Part shown: piece after piece, positions 30,089 through 38,606 of the stretch
Layout of the letters: each line of letters starts with the position of its first letter
Numbering within the stretch: position 1 is the stretch's first letter
NCBI GenBank assembly: GCA_041432705.1
Contig: JAPWAE010000002.1
Location: 1 to 64,000 of the forward strand
DNA: 64,000 nucleotides
Reading direction: 5' to 3'
Origin: Pauljensenia sp018375675
Lineage (GTDB): Bacteria; Actinomycetota; Actinomycetes; Actinomycetales; Actinomycetaceae
Program-made: the position numbers and the translations under genes
Notes under the pieces: model-generated
What the model was told of the DNA's origin: nothing
Databases searched by the model: none
What the model saw: only the letters and a program-made list of their open reading frames with translations

Positions 30089-30751
30089 TCAGTTCTCGGG
30101 AAGCCAGGCAGGGCCATCAAACCCGCGCTGATGACCACCGGCAGGACCGGGCCCTTCATCATCATCGAGGCCATAGCGCTCCTCGAGCGCACGGAAAAGC
30201 TGAAGGGTTGTCGCCAGCGCACACATCACCTGCTGCACGAGCTGCGCATCCGTCGCGCCGTACTCGTAATCAGCATTCACCTCGGCGACAACACGGTCCC
30301 CCTCGTCCTGATCAGCGACGTAGGCCTTGGGCCACAGGAACTCGCCGTGCCACGCCTGCAGGAAGTCACGCAGATCCTCACCGAATTCGATGGGAACGAG
30401 GTTCTTCATGAAGGCAACGATCGACAGCACCTCGCGCGAGTCACCGAGGAAGCGGAAGCAGAACAGATGCCCCTCCCAGAAACCGCAGAGATCCCCATCG
30501 CTATCGATACGCCACGTCCACCCCTCAGAGTCGAAAAGGAGTCCTAAGCGCTCCTGCGTGATGGGGCGAACCATATCGAAACGATTGGCTTCAAACTCCG
30601 AATTACCCGTGACAATTCCTTCCGGAGGTGCTGCATTGCTACCTCCCCATTGTTCCATATCAGAGGCGGTATCGTCCGGCAGTTCGCGGCGGCGAGGCGT
30701 CTCCTCGCCGTCGGTTCCCCCGTCAGCATCCGCCCGCCATAGCCAGCCCAT
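30089..30751 (-). CDS. YbjN-domain protein
   Basis: 220 aa. An acidic, disordered N-terminus (about 1-55) is followed by a YbjN-type domain (about 60-195) with RPITQERLGLLFDSEGWTWRIDSDGDLCGFWEGHLF and LQAWHGEFLWPKAYV in segments typical of the actinobacterial family. YbjN proteins are small chaperone-like or sensory accessory proteins; the function here is unknown. It lies upstream of clpB on the same strand, but clpB has its own promoter. Confidence 0.75.
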   Translation of the reverse strand: MGWLWRADADGGTDGEETPRRRELPDDTASDMEQWGGSNAAPPEGIVTGNSEFEANRFDMVRPITQERLGLLFDSEGWTWRIDSDGDLCGFWEGHLFCFRFLGDSREVLSIVAFMKNLVPIEFGEDLRDFLQAWHGEFLWPKAYVADQDEGDRVVAEVNADYEYGATDAQLVQQVMCALATTLQLFRALEERYGLDDDEGPGPAGGHQRGFDGPAWLPEN

Positions 30752-30886
30752 GATGTACCCCTAGTCGTGCCGATGATTGGTGACGCGCCACTGCGTCGCT
30801 ACCGATGGGGCGAGAGCGCGCCGATCGCCCCTGACAGCGGTCTGCACATGCATACCCATTGGCGCCTCCTCAGCTCACCTCATCGT

Positions 30887-30910
30887 GTTACCAGCACGTG
30901 TCTTGGTAAC
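30887..30910. promoter_or_regulatory. Inverted repeat in the 30752-31110 gap
   Basis: GTTACCA-N10-TGGTAAC, perfect 7-bp arms. It lies about 136 bp upstream of the YbjN gene start and could be an operator. The rest of this 359-bp gap holds no gene that I can support. Confidence 0.45.
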
Positions 30911-31086
30911 TTCACAGTAGCGCAGAAACCGCGAAAAACCAACGCCCCTGACAGGTCAGAGCCTCCGGAAGAGGCACCCAATCAGACAGCTCGTCACCAT
31001 CGTCGCAGCTCATCCGGGGGACTCAGCCGCACCTGCCAACAATTGTCTAGTCGCTCACATTTTGATATAGCCCTTGCAAGCGAAGC

Positions 31087-31110
31087 AAATTTCTATTAGA
31101 TAGAGAATTT
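31087..31110 (-). terminator. AT-rich hairpin after the DUF418 gene
   Basis: AAATTTCTAT-TAG-ATAGAGAATTT lies directly after the stop at 31111. It is weak as a terminator stem but well placed and unusually AT-rich for this genome. Confidence 0.4.
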
Positions 31111-32523
31111 TTACTCGCCCTCGGAAACACTTCCCCGCGCAGGTGTCTCACTCTCAGTGCACGGCGCGGCGGCCACAGTCACCGCGTCAGATGATGTCGC
31201 CGCAGCCTCTGCAGGCGCGCCCGACTGACCGGCGAGAACAGGCAAGAAGGCCGGCATCGGCCTCTTCTTGGCACTCTTCGCAACCAGCCAGCGCAGCGCC
31301 CACTCAGCGGGACCGCGCGACGATCCCGATGCCTCGGCGATGACACAGCCGAGGCCGATCAGCGCCCACACAACGAGCGCGATCAGACCGGACACGGCGA
31401 CGCCAAGGCTACGCACCCCGGCCACACCAAGCACGACGAGGATGAGGATGAAGAGCACCGTCTGGGACAGGTAGGCGGTCATCGAGCGGCGACCGATTGC
31501 ACTCAGGAAGGCACAGACCGAGCCAAGCTTTTCACGAGGCCCACCACCAACGAGCGCGAAGAGCGCAAGCCAGCCGCACGCACCCAGCACCCCCGCGGCA
31601 TGGAAGAGCGGGTAGGACCAGGCGGCCGAGCCCGCAAACGCCCACGTCAGCTGCATGAGCGCAAAAGGAAGCCCACCGAGGACGCCAACGCCCAGACCAC
31701 CGACGGCGACACAGGCAAGGACGAGCCGATGTCCGCGGGGATCCTGCAGGACACCCCAGCGAGCGAGGCCCACACCGATCATGACGCACGGAACCACGAG
31801 GGACATCAGAACCGTTCCAATGGTTGCTCCCAACCAGTTCGCCAGGGACGTCAACGGGTAGAACATCGTCAGCGCCATCGGGCCGTGATATTCGAGCACC
31901 ATGGGCGTGCCACCCATCGAAAACCCCGCTCCCCACAATCCGAGGAGGCTGAGTGCAGCAACGAGGGAGCCCACCAGGACGCGCGGCCACGCGCGCTTCA
32001 TGACGACAACTTCGGCGAAGAACACCGCGACGAGGCCGTAGGTTCCGATGATGTCACCCGAAAAGAACAGGGCATGCACAGCACCGAATACCAGCATCCA
32101 CAGGCCGCGGCGACGGATTAGGCGCGCAGCCACGCGGCGAACGTGACGCTCGATATTCTCCTCGACAATCTGTCGCTGGACGGGATGCCAGCCGGCGACC
32201 TCCTCGGCGGAGAAGGTGTCCAAAGCGGCCCGGCGCTCACGCTCCATCGTGCGCGACGCCATGATCGCCATGCCGAAGCCGAACAGAATGGAGAAGAGCG
32301 GGTAGGCCCTGCGATCGACGAGCACGGTGCGGGCCAGATACCACCACTGGTCGGCGCCATTCATCGCCTCGAGGACCGCGTGTCCTGCCTGGGGAGTCTC
32401 CGGGAAGTAAGCAATCCAGAAGGGCACATTCGCCAAGGCAATGAGCGCGAGCATGGCGCCTCGCGCCACATCGGGGGCCGGGTATCGAAGCTGGCGTTCT
32501 CCCGTGAAAGACAGGGTATGCAT
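31111..32523 (-). CDS. DUF418-domain multi-pass membrane protein
   Basis: 470 aa with about 9-10 membrane helices. The N-terminus RYPAPDVARGAMLALIALANV and the ILFGFGMAIMASR motif are typical of YeiB/DUF418 proteins; the C-terminal DUF418 region contains IGRRSMTAYLSQT. These are acyltransferase-3-like membrane proteins of unknown activity, possibly moving or attaching acyl groups. The last 50 residues are a disordered Ala/Ser tail. It is transcribed alone. Confidence 0.88.
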   Translation of the reverse strand: MHTLSFTGERQLRYPAPDVARGAMLALIALANVPFWIAYFPETPQAGHAVLEAMNGADQWWYLARTVLVDRRAYPLFSILFGFGMAIMASRTMERERRAALDTFSAEEVAGWHPVQRQIVEENIERHVRRVAARLIRRRGLWMLVFGAVHALFFSGDIIGTYGLVAVFFAEVVVMKRAWPRVLVGSLVAALSLLGLWGAGFSMGGTPMVLEYHGPMALTMFYPLTSLANWLGATIGTVLMSLVVPCVMIGVGLARWGVLQDPRGHRLVLACVAVGGLGVGVLGGLPFALMQLTWAFAGSAAWSYPLFHAAGVLGACGWLALFALVGGGPREKLGSVCAFLSAIGRRSMTAYLSQTVLFILILVVLGVAGVRSLGVAVSGLIALVVWALIGLGCVIAEASGSSRGPAEWALRWLVAKSAKKRPMPAFLPVLAGQSGAPAEAAATSSDAVTVAAAPCTESETPARGSVSEGE

Positions 32524-32558
32524 GGTGTCCTTACTCGTCGTGGTGTCAGTGTGACAAA

Positions 32559-32594
32559 GGGGCGAGGCCGGAGAGTCTGTCCGGGCCTCGCCCC
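32559..32594 (-). terminator. Terminator of the MPMQG-repeat membrane-protein gene
   Basis: GGGGCGAGGCC pairs with GGCCTCGCCCC across a 14-nt loop, 17 bp beyond the stop at 32612. Confidence 0.85.
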
Positions 32595-32611
32595 TGATCG
32601 CGTCGCGCGGG

Positions 32612-33355
32612 TCAGTACATCGCTTGCATCATGGCCTGCTGCTGAAGCTCTTTGGTCTTACTGCCGGCTCGAACCACGAGGACGATACCGACGATCAGCA
32701 GGACGACACCGGTGACGCCAACCACGGTGCTCCACAGGAATGCGAAGCCGACCGTGTTCGTAAAGTCATTGGGGCTCACGCTCATGCCCGTCATGGACGC
32801 CTTCTGGTCGACGCCTTCGCAGCGGACCGTGTAGGTGCCATTGTTCAGGCCGTCGATGTAGTAGAGCGACTTGTCGCTCTGGAACGGGGACATGTCGTAC
32901 ACGTTGTTGCCCGAGTCAATCATCTTGCACGTCGTCGCCTCGCCGCCCGAGATCTGGAGCATGTAGCTGCCGGCTCCGCCGACCTCAACGGTGCCGCCAT
33001 TCGAGAAGGTGGCACCTTGAGCCAGAGCACCAGCCATATCCGTGACGCCCTGGAACCACAGGACAAAGAAAAGGATGGGAGCGGCGACAAAAGACGCGAG
33101 GACGCCCAGGACGATGAGAATGGTGCCGGGAGCCTTGCTGGGGCCCTTCACGATCGGCATCGGAGCCGGACCGCCGTAGCCTCCGCCCTGGAAGTTCTGA
33201 GGCCCTCCCTGCATCGGCATGCCCTGCATGGGCATCCCCTGCATCGGCATACCCTGCATCGGCATACCCTGCATCGGAGCTCCCGCTCCGTTGTCACCGT
33301 ACTGGGGCCAGGGTGTGCCCTGATCACCGGGAACACCGTAGGGGGGATTCGACAT
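32612..33355 (-). CDS. Two-helix membrane protein with MPMQG repeats
   Basis: 247 aa. It starts MSNPPYGVPG. The cytoplasmic N-terminus carries five near-identical pentapeptides (MQGMP register, about residues 28-50) encoded by a 15-bp repeat. A helix (about 75-100) leads to an extracytoplasmic domain of about 90 residues with two Cys (TTCKMI, VRCEGV). A second helix (about 205-228) and a short basic tail end it. The paralogue at 33558 has the same layout. I recognise no named family. The repeat number is likely to vary between strains by slippage. Confidence 0.78.
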   Translation of the reverse strand: MSNPPYGVPGDQGTPWPQYGDNGAGAPMQGMPMQGMPMQGMPMQGMPMQGGPQNFQGGGYGGPAPMPIVKGPSKAPGTILIVLGVLASFVAAPILFFVLWFQGVTDMAGALAQGATFSNGGTVEVGGAGSYMLQISGGEATTCKMIDSGNNVYDMSPFQSDKSLYYIDGLNNGTYTVRCEGVDQKASMTGMSVSPNDFTNTVGFAFLWSTVVGVTGVVLLIVGIVLVVRAGSKTKELQQQAMMQAMY

Positions 33356-33503
33356 GTGCGTGCCTTCCTGAAGGAAATTTTACTTAAGCATAACAATGCG
33401 GCACACGGTTCGAACAGTGCGTCGACGCGATTGGAACGCTGAGATACCCCTCGATCGTACGCTGTTTCCTGCCATGGGGGAAAGCGTCAGAGGGAACCAG
33501 AAA

Positions 33504-33540
33504 GGGGACGAGGCCCGGGATGGTTCCCCAGCCTCGCCCC
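33504..33540 (-). terminator. Terminator of the second two-helix membrane-protein gene
   Basis: GGGGACGAGGC pairs with GCCTCGCCCC, 18 bp after the stop at 33558. Confidence 0.75.
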
Positions 33541-33557
33541 CCGTTGTGGAGCTTGAG

Positions 33558-34214
33558 TCAGCGCACGGCGCTCAGCATGGCCTCCTGCGTGATGCGGCGG
33601 CGCTTGCCGTTCACCTTCACCAGGAGGACGATGCCGACGATCAGGACGATCAGGCCGACAACACCAACAACGGTTCCCCACACGAAGGGCATGGCGAAGA
33701 CCTTTGCAACGACCTCAGGCGATGCGTTAAATGCGGTGATGTTCGCGCCGCTGGCGATGCCGTCACACTGCAGCACGTACGAGCCTGCGGGTAGATTCTC
33801 CGCCAGGTACACGTCCTCGCTGCCAGCGTAGGGTTCCAGCTCGTAGCTCTTGTCGTCTGCGCCGATTAGCGAGCAGGAGGGGTCCTTGTGCGCGGAACCC
33901 CGCACCATGAAGACGCCGTCCGCGGTCACGGTGACGACGCTGCCGTTGGCAGTGGTGCCGCCCTTGACCGCGTTACCGTCGGTGCCGGCCACGCCGGCGA
34001 TCATCGTGGCGAAGAAGACGACCGGCGCGATGATAACCATGAGCACCACGCCGAGAACGAGCGTGGTGACGGCGCCGCCTCGACCGGGCAGCTTCGGCAT
34101 GACCACGGGCGCGGGAGCGCCGTAGCCCTGCGGGTCTGCGGCACCCGGGTAGGAGGTACCGTTCGTGGGCACCGCGCCGGGCTGGCCCGCGGGACCGTAG
34201 GAGGGATTCGACAT
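33558..34214 (-). CDS. Two-helix membrane protein, paralogue of the 32612 gene
   Basis: 218 aa from MSNPSYGPAG; the ATG at 34214 has an AAAGG site and matches the MSNPPYG start of its neighbour. A Pro/Gly-rich cytoplasmic N-terminus leads to a helix (about 55-80), then an extracytoplasmic domain of about 85 residues with two Cys (PSCSLIG, LQCDGI) in the same relative places as the paralogue. A second helix and the basic tail KVNGKRRRITQEAM follow. Each gene has its own terminator, so they are separate transcripts from a tandem duplication. The function is unknown. Confidence 0.78.
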   Translation of the reverse strand: MSNPSYGPAGQPGAVPTNGTSYPGAADPQGYGAPAPVVMPKLPGRGGAVTTLVLGVVLMVIIAPVVFFATMIAGVAGTDGNAVKGGTTANGSVVTVTADGVFMVRGSAHKDPSCSLIGADDKSYELEPYAGSEDVYLAENLPAGSYVLQCDGIASGANITAFNASPEVVAKVFAMPFVWGTVVGVVGLIVLIVGIVLLVKVNGKRRRITQEAMLSAVR

Positions 34215-34348
34215 GTCTGTGCCTTTCTGATGAGACATCTACTCGACTAGTGAGTAAGCCGCGCAGATTGACGAGAACGTGCCAACATAGCACACCGGCG
34301 ACCACTGCGCGGAATCGGCAGTGTAAAATTCCGAGCTCTGGTCGCGTA

Positions 34349-35089
34349 TCAGCTTAGCGAAACTCCGCTCAGGCGCTCCTCGCGCAGCTCAGCGACACCC
34401 GGTACGTTGAGCGCCTCCAGCGTCGCACCTGTGGCGCGCTCAAGCAGCAAGTCCGCCAGCTCGGGGTTACGGGCAAGAGCGGGGCCGTGCATGTAGGTGG
34501 CGATGACTGACCCCTGAACGGCACCGTCGTAGCGCACCTCGGGCACTTCTTCCCCCTGGGGCGTGCCGTTTCCGACACCGAAGATGACGCGTCCCAGCGG
34601 AGAGGCGTCGGGGCCGAGGACGGTGCCGCCCCCGTGGTTTTCGAAGCCGGTGAGGGGCTGGGTCAGACCGTCGAGGACGGGCTCACAGACGAGCTCGCCG
34701 ATCGCTCGGTGTCCCTGCGGGCGCGTCGTAATGTCGAGGACACCCATGCCGGGAACGCGCACACCGCGCGCATCCTCGTACCAGTGGCCAAGAACCTGCA
34801 GGGAGGCGCAGATCGCGAGGAGCGGGCGACCCGCGTCAAGGGCGCGGGCGAGACCGGAGGTGCCACGGAACTTGTCGGCTGCAAGCGCCTGGGCGGTGTC
34901 CTCGCCGCCTCCGAGAGTGTAGATGTCCAGGCTGTCCGGGATTTCCTCGGTCAAGCCGACATGAACGACCTCGGCGTCGATGCCGCGCCTGCGGGCGCGC
35001 TCGGCGAGGATCAGCGCGTTACCGCTGTCCCCATAGGTGCCCAGGACCTCGGGCATAAGGACGCCGATTCGCAGCGCGGAGGAGCTCAT
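34349..35089 (-). CDS. gatD: Lipid II isoglutaminyl synthase, glutaminase subunit
   Basis: 246 aa. A class I glutamine amidotransferase-like domain with Cys94 in AICASLQ and His201 in YMHGPAL. It releases ammonia from glutamine for MurT, which amidates the alpha-carboxyl of D-Glu in lipid II stem peptides. The start overlaps the murT stop by 4 bp, so the two subunits are translationally coupled. In organisms with this pair the amidation is usually important for cross-linking. Confidence 0.93.
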   Translation of the reverse strand: MSSSALRIGVLMPEVLGTYGDSGNALILAERARRRGIDAEVVHVGLTEEIPDSLDIYTLGGGEDTAQALAADKFRGTSGLARALDAGRPLLAICASLQVLGHWYEDARGVRVPGMGVLDITTRPQGHRAIGELVCEPVLDGLTQPLTGFENHGGGTVLGPDASPLGRVIFGVGNGTPQGEEVPEVRYDGAVQGSVIATYMHGPALARNPELADLLLERATGATLEALNVPGVAELREERLSGVSLS

Positions 35090-36396
35090 CGCGTGCCTTC
35101 CTTTCGATCAAGCAGGACCTTGAAATCGCGCATGGCCGTGTAATTGAGGAGCATCTCGACGCGGCCGGGCTCGCACGCGGCCAGGGCGTCCATGGGCAGC
35201 GGAACGAGGTCGCAGTGGACGCCCGCATATTCGAGGCGCACGGCCAGGTCGGCGCCGCGCTCACCGCATGCCACAACGCGGCGTCCGGGCTGCTTGACGG
35301 CGGAAAAGTCGACGTCCCACAGCCAGGAGAGATCCTGACCGTCGGGTACCTGGCCGTTGACGCCGATGACAACCTGATCGACACGCGGGTCAATCATCGT
35401 CATAGCTTCCTGCCATCCGGCCGGGTTTTTGGCGAGCATGAGGCGCGCGCTACGTCCGTTGACGTCGTGGACGGAGTAGCGTCCCGCGACTTCGGTGACG
35501 CTGCTGACGGCCGCGGCGGCAGCCGCGGGGTCAATGCCCATCGCGACGGCGGCAGCGACGGCCTGCGCGGCATTGCCAAGGTTGGCGCGCCCGGGAAGCT
35601 TCAGCTCGAGGCGGACGCTGATACCGTCAGGTCCACGCAGCGTCGCGCGCGGACCCTCGGGGGCCAGCTCGACGTCCTCGAGCCACCACTGAGGCTTCGG
35701 ACGGGCACTGAGCTCAGGCAGAGCCTCGCCGTCGAAAGCAGGGATCAGGTGCCAGTCCTCGCCCGAGCGCACGACGCGGCCGCCGCGCGGATACGCCGCG
35801 GAATCCCCTCCCCAACCGGCGCCCGCAGCCACCCACACGACATTCGGATTGTCGGCGGCGGCCGAGACGATGAGGGGGTCGTCGCAGTTGGCGACGATGA
35901 TGGCATCCGGGTGGGCCGAGGCCCCGTCACGCAGGCGACGCTCGACGGAGCCGATTTCGCCGACGCGGTCGAGCTGATCGCGCGAGAGATTCAGGTACAC
36001 GAAGACCGCCGGATTAACGTCGGCGGCGACGGCGGGCACGTGCATCTCGTCGACCTCGAGGGCGGCTCGCGTCGCCCCCCTGCCCTGCATGAGGGCCGTA
36101 ATAACGCCCGAGGTCATGTTGTCGCCGTTGATGTTGGAGGCGACGGAACCAGCGCTTTCGAGCGCTGCCCGCACCATGCGGGTCGTCGTCGACTTTCCGT
36201 TCGTACCGGTCACGATGACGGAGGAGTAGGGAGCCGCCAGCTCCGAGAGGAACTTCGGCGAGATGCGCATGGCGACCTCGCCGCCGATCATGCCGCCGGA
36301 TCCGCGCCCGAGGGCCCGGGAGGCGAAGCGGGCGGCACCGCCGGCCGCTTTGGCCACGCGCGAGCGCACCGAGAGGTGATGCGAAGAATTCGTCAT
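35086..36396 (-). CDS. murT: Lipid II isoglutaminyl synthase, ligase subunit
   Basis: 436 aa. A Mur-ligase-like ATPase with P-loop VTGTNGKSTTTRM (about residue 62), NINGDNMTSG and LEVDEMHVP, plus a C-terminal DUF1727 domain (about 315-430) with LAKNPAGWQEAM. It transfers GatD-derived ammonia to the lipid II D-Glu. In characterised MurT proteins a four-cysteine zinc ribbon is inserted in the middle domain. Here the corresponding stretch (about 195-240, WGGDSAAYPRGGRVV... EDWH...) keeps the Gly and Trp landmarks but has no Cys. It forms an operon with gatD. Confidence 0.93.
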   Translation of the reverse strand: MTNSSHHLSVRSRVAKAAGGAARFASRALGRGSGGMIGGEVAMRISPKFLSELAAPYSSVIVTGTNGKSTTTRMVRAALESAGSVASNINGDNMTSGVITALMQGRGATRAALEVDEMHVPAVAADVNPAVFVYLNLSRDQLDRVGEIGSVERRLRDGASAHPDAIIVANCDDPLIVSAAADNPNVVWVAAGAGWGGDSAAYPRGGRVVRSGEDWHLIPAFDGEALPELSARPKPQWWLEDVELAPEGPRATLRGPDGISVRLELKLPGRANLGNAAQAVAAAVAMGIDPAAAAAAVSSVTEVAGRYSVHDVNGRSARLMLAKNPAGWQEAMTMIDPRVDQVVIGVNGQVPDGQDLSWLWDVDFSAVKQPGRRVVACGERGADLAVRLEYAGVHCDLVPLPMDALAACEPGRVEMLLNYTAMRDFKVLLDRKEGTR

Positions 36397-36820
36397 GCAT
36401 CCACGTTATCGCATGCGGGGCATCGGTCGCGCCACTGACGCATGCCACCCCTTTTCTATCAGGACACAGACGAGGGGCACCGGGGGGACCGCTATCCTCG
36501 CGCGACACGCTAATACACACCTGACGTGCGCAGATAGTTACGCATTGCATACCGACGTTATCCACGCCATCTCTCTGTGACGGCATTGATATATCCCACC
36601 GGTCAATACCGGTCGACAAAGCACCTCACAGCACAGTCCCGTAGGCCCGCAATATAAGCATTCTCAAGGAAAACACTCACTCACCAACAAAGACGCAGGT
36701 CAGGAGCTATTTGCAAAAAATGAGCGACAAACGCGTCGCACGCATTTCACACACCCCTGCACGTTTGTGCCAAGCGATGGACACCTCGATAATCGACTAT
36801 CGAAACCGGTCGTGACCTGG
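36397..36820. other. Upstream region of murT, no gene seen
   Basis: 424 bp, AT-richer than its neighbours (36590-36800 especially). The open frames here are short and lack ribosome sites. It presumably holds the murT promoter and the promoter of the candidate small RNA that follows. I found no known operator. Confidence 0.4.
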
Positions 36821-36832
36821 TAAAACTAGTTT

Positions 36833-36950
36833 CAGCAGGTGCAAGCCTGTTGCCTGTTCCAGGCTTCGGTCGGGGATCCTGTGTGCCCCCGGATCCTCGA
36901 TCGAATTACGCTGCGGGACCCATCCACTGGATGGGTCCCGCAGTCCTTTA
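36833..36950 (+). ncRNA. Candidate small structured RNA
   Basis: About 118 nt with three consecutive hairpins: AAGCCTG/CAGGCTT (36843-36866), GGGGATCC/GGATCCTC with a C-rich loop (36872-36898), and a strong terminator-type stem, CTGCGGGACCCATCC and its complement (36911-36943), followed by TCCTTTA. A -10-like TAAAACT precedes it (36821-36827). It lies in the gap between hspR and murT on the opposite strand. The C-rich loop recalls the actinobacterial 6C RNA, but only five Cs are present. The third hairpin may also terminate hspR. Confidence 0.55.
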
Positions 36951-36962
36951 TGTCTCGATGCC

Positions 36963-37517
36963 CTAGCGACGAGAGACGATCGTTCCCTCAATCACTGCGC
37001 GAGCCTTCGATCGCGGCGCAGCCGGAAGGGCCGAACGCGCCGGGGTCTCGGCAGAGGCGAGCGCCGCGAGCGCCCGCACCGGATTCCACACGGTGAGAGA
37101 GCCGCCAGAACGAGCCTCAGACCTCGAGGAGCTATCCCACGGGCGCTGGCCTCGTCGCATCGGCATGACCTGACCATCCGCAGATGCAGCGAAGACGCGA
37201 TTACGCTTGGCTTCGGCCGCGGCGACCGCCCCGCGCAGGGCGTCGCGTTCCTCCTCCAATGCCTCGACGCGCCGCTCCAGCTCAAGGATGCGTCGGATAC
37301 CCGCCAGGTTGATGCCCTCTTCCTGGCTCATCCGCTGCACGTCGCGCAGACGCTGCACGTCCCGCTTCGTATAGCGGCGACCCCGCCCCTTAGTACGGGC
37401 GGGGATCACCAGGCCGAGGCGGTCATACTGGCGCAGGGTCTGCGGATGCATGCCCGCCAGCTCGGCCGCAACCGAGATGACGAACGTAATCGCGTCGTCC
37501 GATCCAGTCGTCGCCAT
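36963..37517 (-). CDS. hspR: Heat-shock repressor HspR (MerR family)
   Basis: 184 aa. An N-terminal MerR HTH (about residues 12-80) with ISVAAELAGMHPQTLRQYDRLGL is followed by a coiled-coil dimerisation segment LELERRVEALEEERDALRGAV. The disordered tail is longer than in typical HspR (about 125-150 aa). It binds HAIR sequences and, with DnaK as co-repressor, represses dnaK and clpB. It is the last gene of the dnaK operon, 3 bp after dnaJ, giving negative feedback on its own transcript. Confidence 0.95.
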   Translation of the reverse strand: MATTGSDDAITFVISVAAELAGMHPQTLRQYDRLGLVIPARTKGRGRRYTKRDVQRLRDVQRMSQEEGINLAGIRRILELERRVEALEEERDALRGAVAAAEAKRNRVFAASADGQVMPMRRGQRPWDSSSRSEARSGGSLTVWNPVRALAALASAETPARSALPAAPRSKARAVIEGTIVSRR

Positions 37518-37520
37518 GGC

Positions 37521-38567
37521 TTACTCCTCCACGGCCCCGAACAGGGATGCGCGCACGTCGAGGTCACCCTCGGCCTTCGCCATCTCCTTCGCGAGCTTCT
37601 TGAGCTCGCGGCTCGGCTTATCGGGAACCTGGATGGCCACGCGGGCAATCAAGTCACCCGTCGCCTTGGAGGTCTTCACTCCCCCGCCGCGCACACGAAT
37701 CTCGGAGCCCGAGGAGGAGCCCGCGGGCACCTTGACCGTGGCCGTGTTGCCGTCGATCATCGGCACGTCGACGACGGTACCGAGGATCGCCTCGGACACC
37801 GTGACGGGCAGGGTGAGAACCAGGTCGTCGCCCTCTCGCGAGAACACGGGATGCGGCTTGACGGTCACAGCGACCTCGAGGTCGCCGGCAGGACCGCCGT
37901 TGATGCCGGGCTTGCCGTGGCCCTTGACGCGGACCTTCTGGCCATCCTTAATGCCCGCGGGAATGCGGACCTTGATCGGAGAGCCGCCGACCTTGATGGT
38001 CAGGGTCGCGCCGTTGAGGGCCTGGCGGAAGGAGATGGACAGCTTCGCGCGCACGGTCCCACCCTTTTCAGGGGTGGGCGCCGCCTGCTGGGCGTGACCG
38101 GCTCCGCCGAAGGGAGAACCGTAGGGGTCGCCCCCAAATCGCGCGCCACCGCCGCCACCGCCGAAGAGACCGGAGAGGATGTCCTCGAAGCCACCGCCGC
38201 CGGGCATGCCGGAGGTCTGGAAGCGCACGTTATGGCCACCGCCACCGAAGCCGCCAGCGCCGCCGAAGGCCCCGAAGAGATCCTCGAAGCCGCCGGTTCC
38301 GCCGGCACCGGCAGAGAAGCGCGCCCCACCGCCGGCCATCGCGCGGATCGCGTCATAGCGCTTGCGATCCTCGTCATTGGACAGGACGGCGTAGGCCTCG
38401 CCGATTTCCTTGAACTTGGCCTCAGCGGCCTTGTCGCCCGGGTTCTGATCCGGGTGCCACTGGCGAGCCAGCTTGCGGTAGGCCTTGGTGATGGCCTTCT
38501 TATCCGCCGTCTTATCGACTCCGAGGACCTTGTAGAAGTCCTTGGAGAACCATTCCTGTTCACTCAC
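37521..38567 (-). CDS. dnaJ: Type II DnaJ co-chaperone (no zinc finger)
   Basis: 348 aa. The J domain (about 8-75) has HPD at 38-40. A long Gly/Phe-rich region spans about 80-160, and two beta-barrel C-terminal domains follow directly (GGTVRAKLSISFRQALNGA onward). There are no cysteines at all, so the four CxxCxGxG zinc-finger repeats of type I DnaJ are absent, making it CbpA/DnaJ2-like in layout although it holds the dnaJ position of the operon. It stimulates DnaK ATP hydrolysis and delivers clients. Confidence 0.95.
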   Translation of the reverse strand: MSEQEWFSKDFYKVLGVDKTADKKAITKAYRKLARQWHPDQNPGDKAAEAKFKEIGEAYAVLSNDEDRKRYDAIRAMAGGGARFSAGAGGTGGFEDLFGAFGGAGGFGGGGHNVRFQTSGMPGGGGFEDILSGLFGGGGGGARFGGDPYGSPFGGAGHAQQAAPTPEKGGTVRAKLSISFRQALNGATLTIKVGGSPIKVRIPAGIKDGQKVRVKGHGKPGINGGPAGDLEVAVTVKPHPVFSREGDDLVLTLPVTVSEAILGTVVDVPMIDGNTATVKVPAGSSSGSEIRVRGGGVKTSKATGDLIARVAIQVPDKPSRELKKLAKEMAKAEGDLDVRASLFGAVEE

Positions 38568-38606
38568 GCGCGTGTCACCTCTCTTTCAGTTGCGAGCGTG
38601 TCGATG

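Noticed and set aside
30767..31099. A 110-aa open frame in the 30.8-31.1 kb gap
   Set aside because: It has no ribosome site, low-complexity composition and no recognisable motif, and it runs through an operator-like inverted repeat.
36872..36898. Assignment of the 36.8-kb structure as 6C RNA
   Set aside because: Only one C-rich loop with five Cs is seen. The Rfam model expects two loops with six or more. Left as an unnamed candidate.
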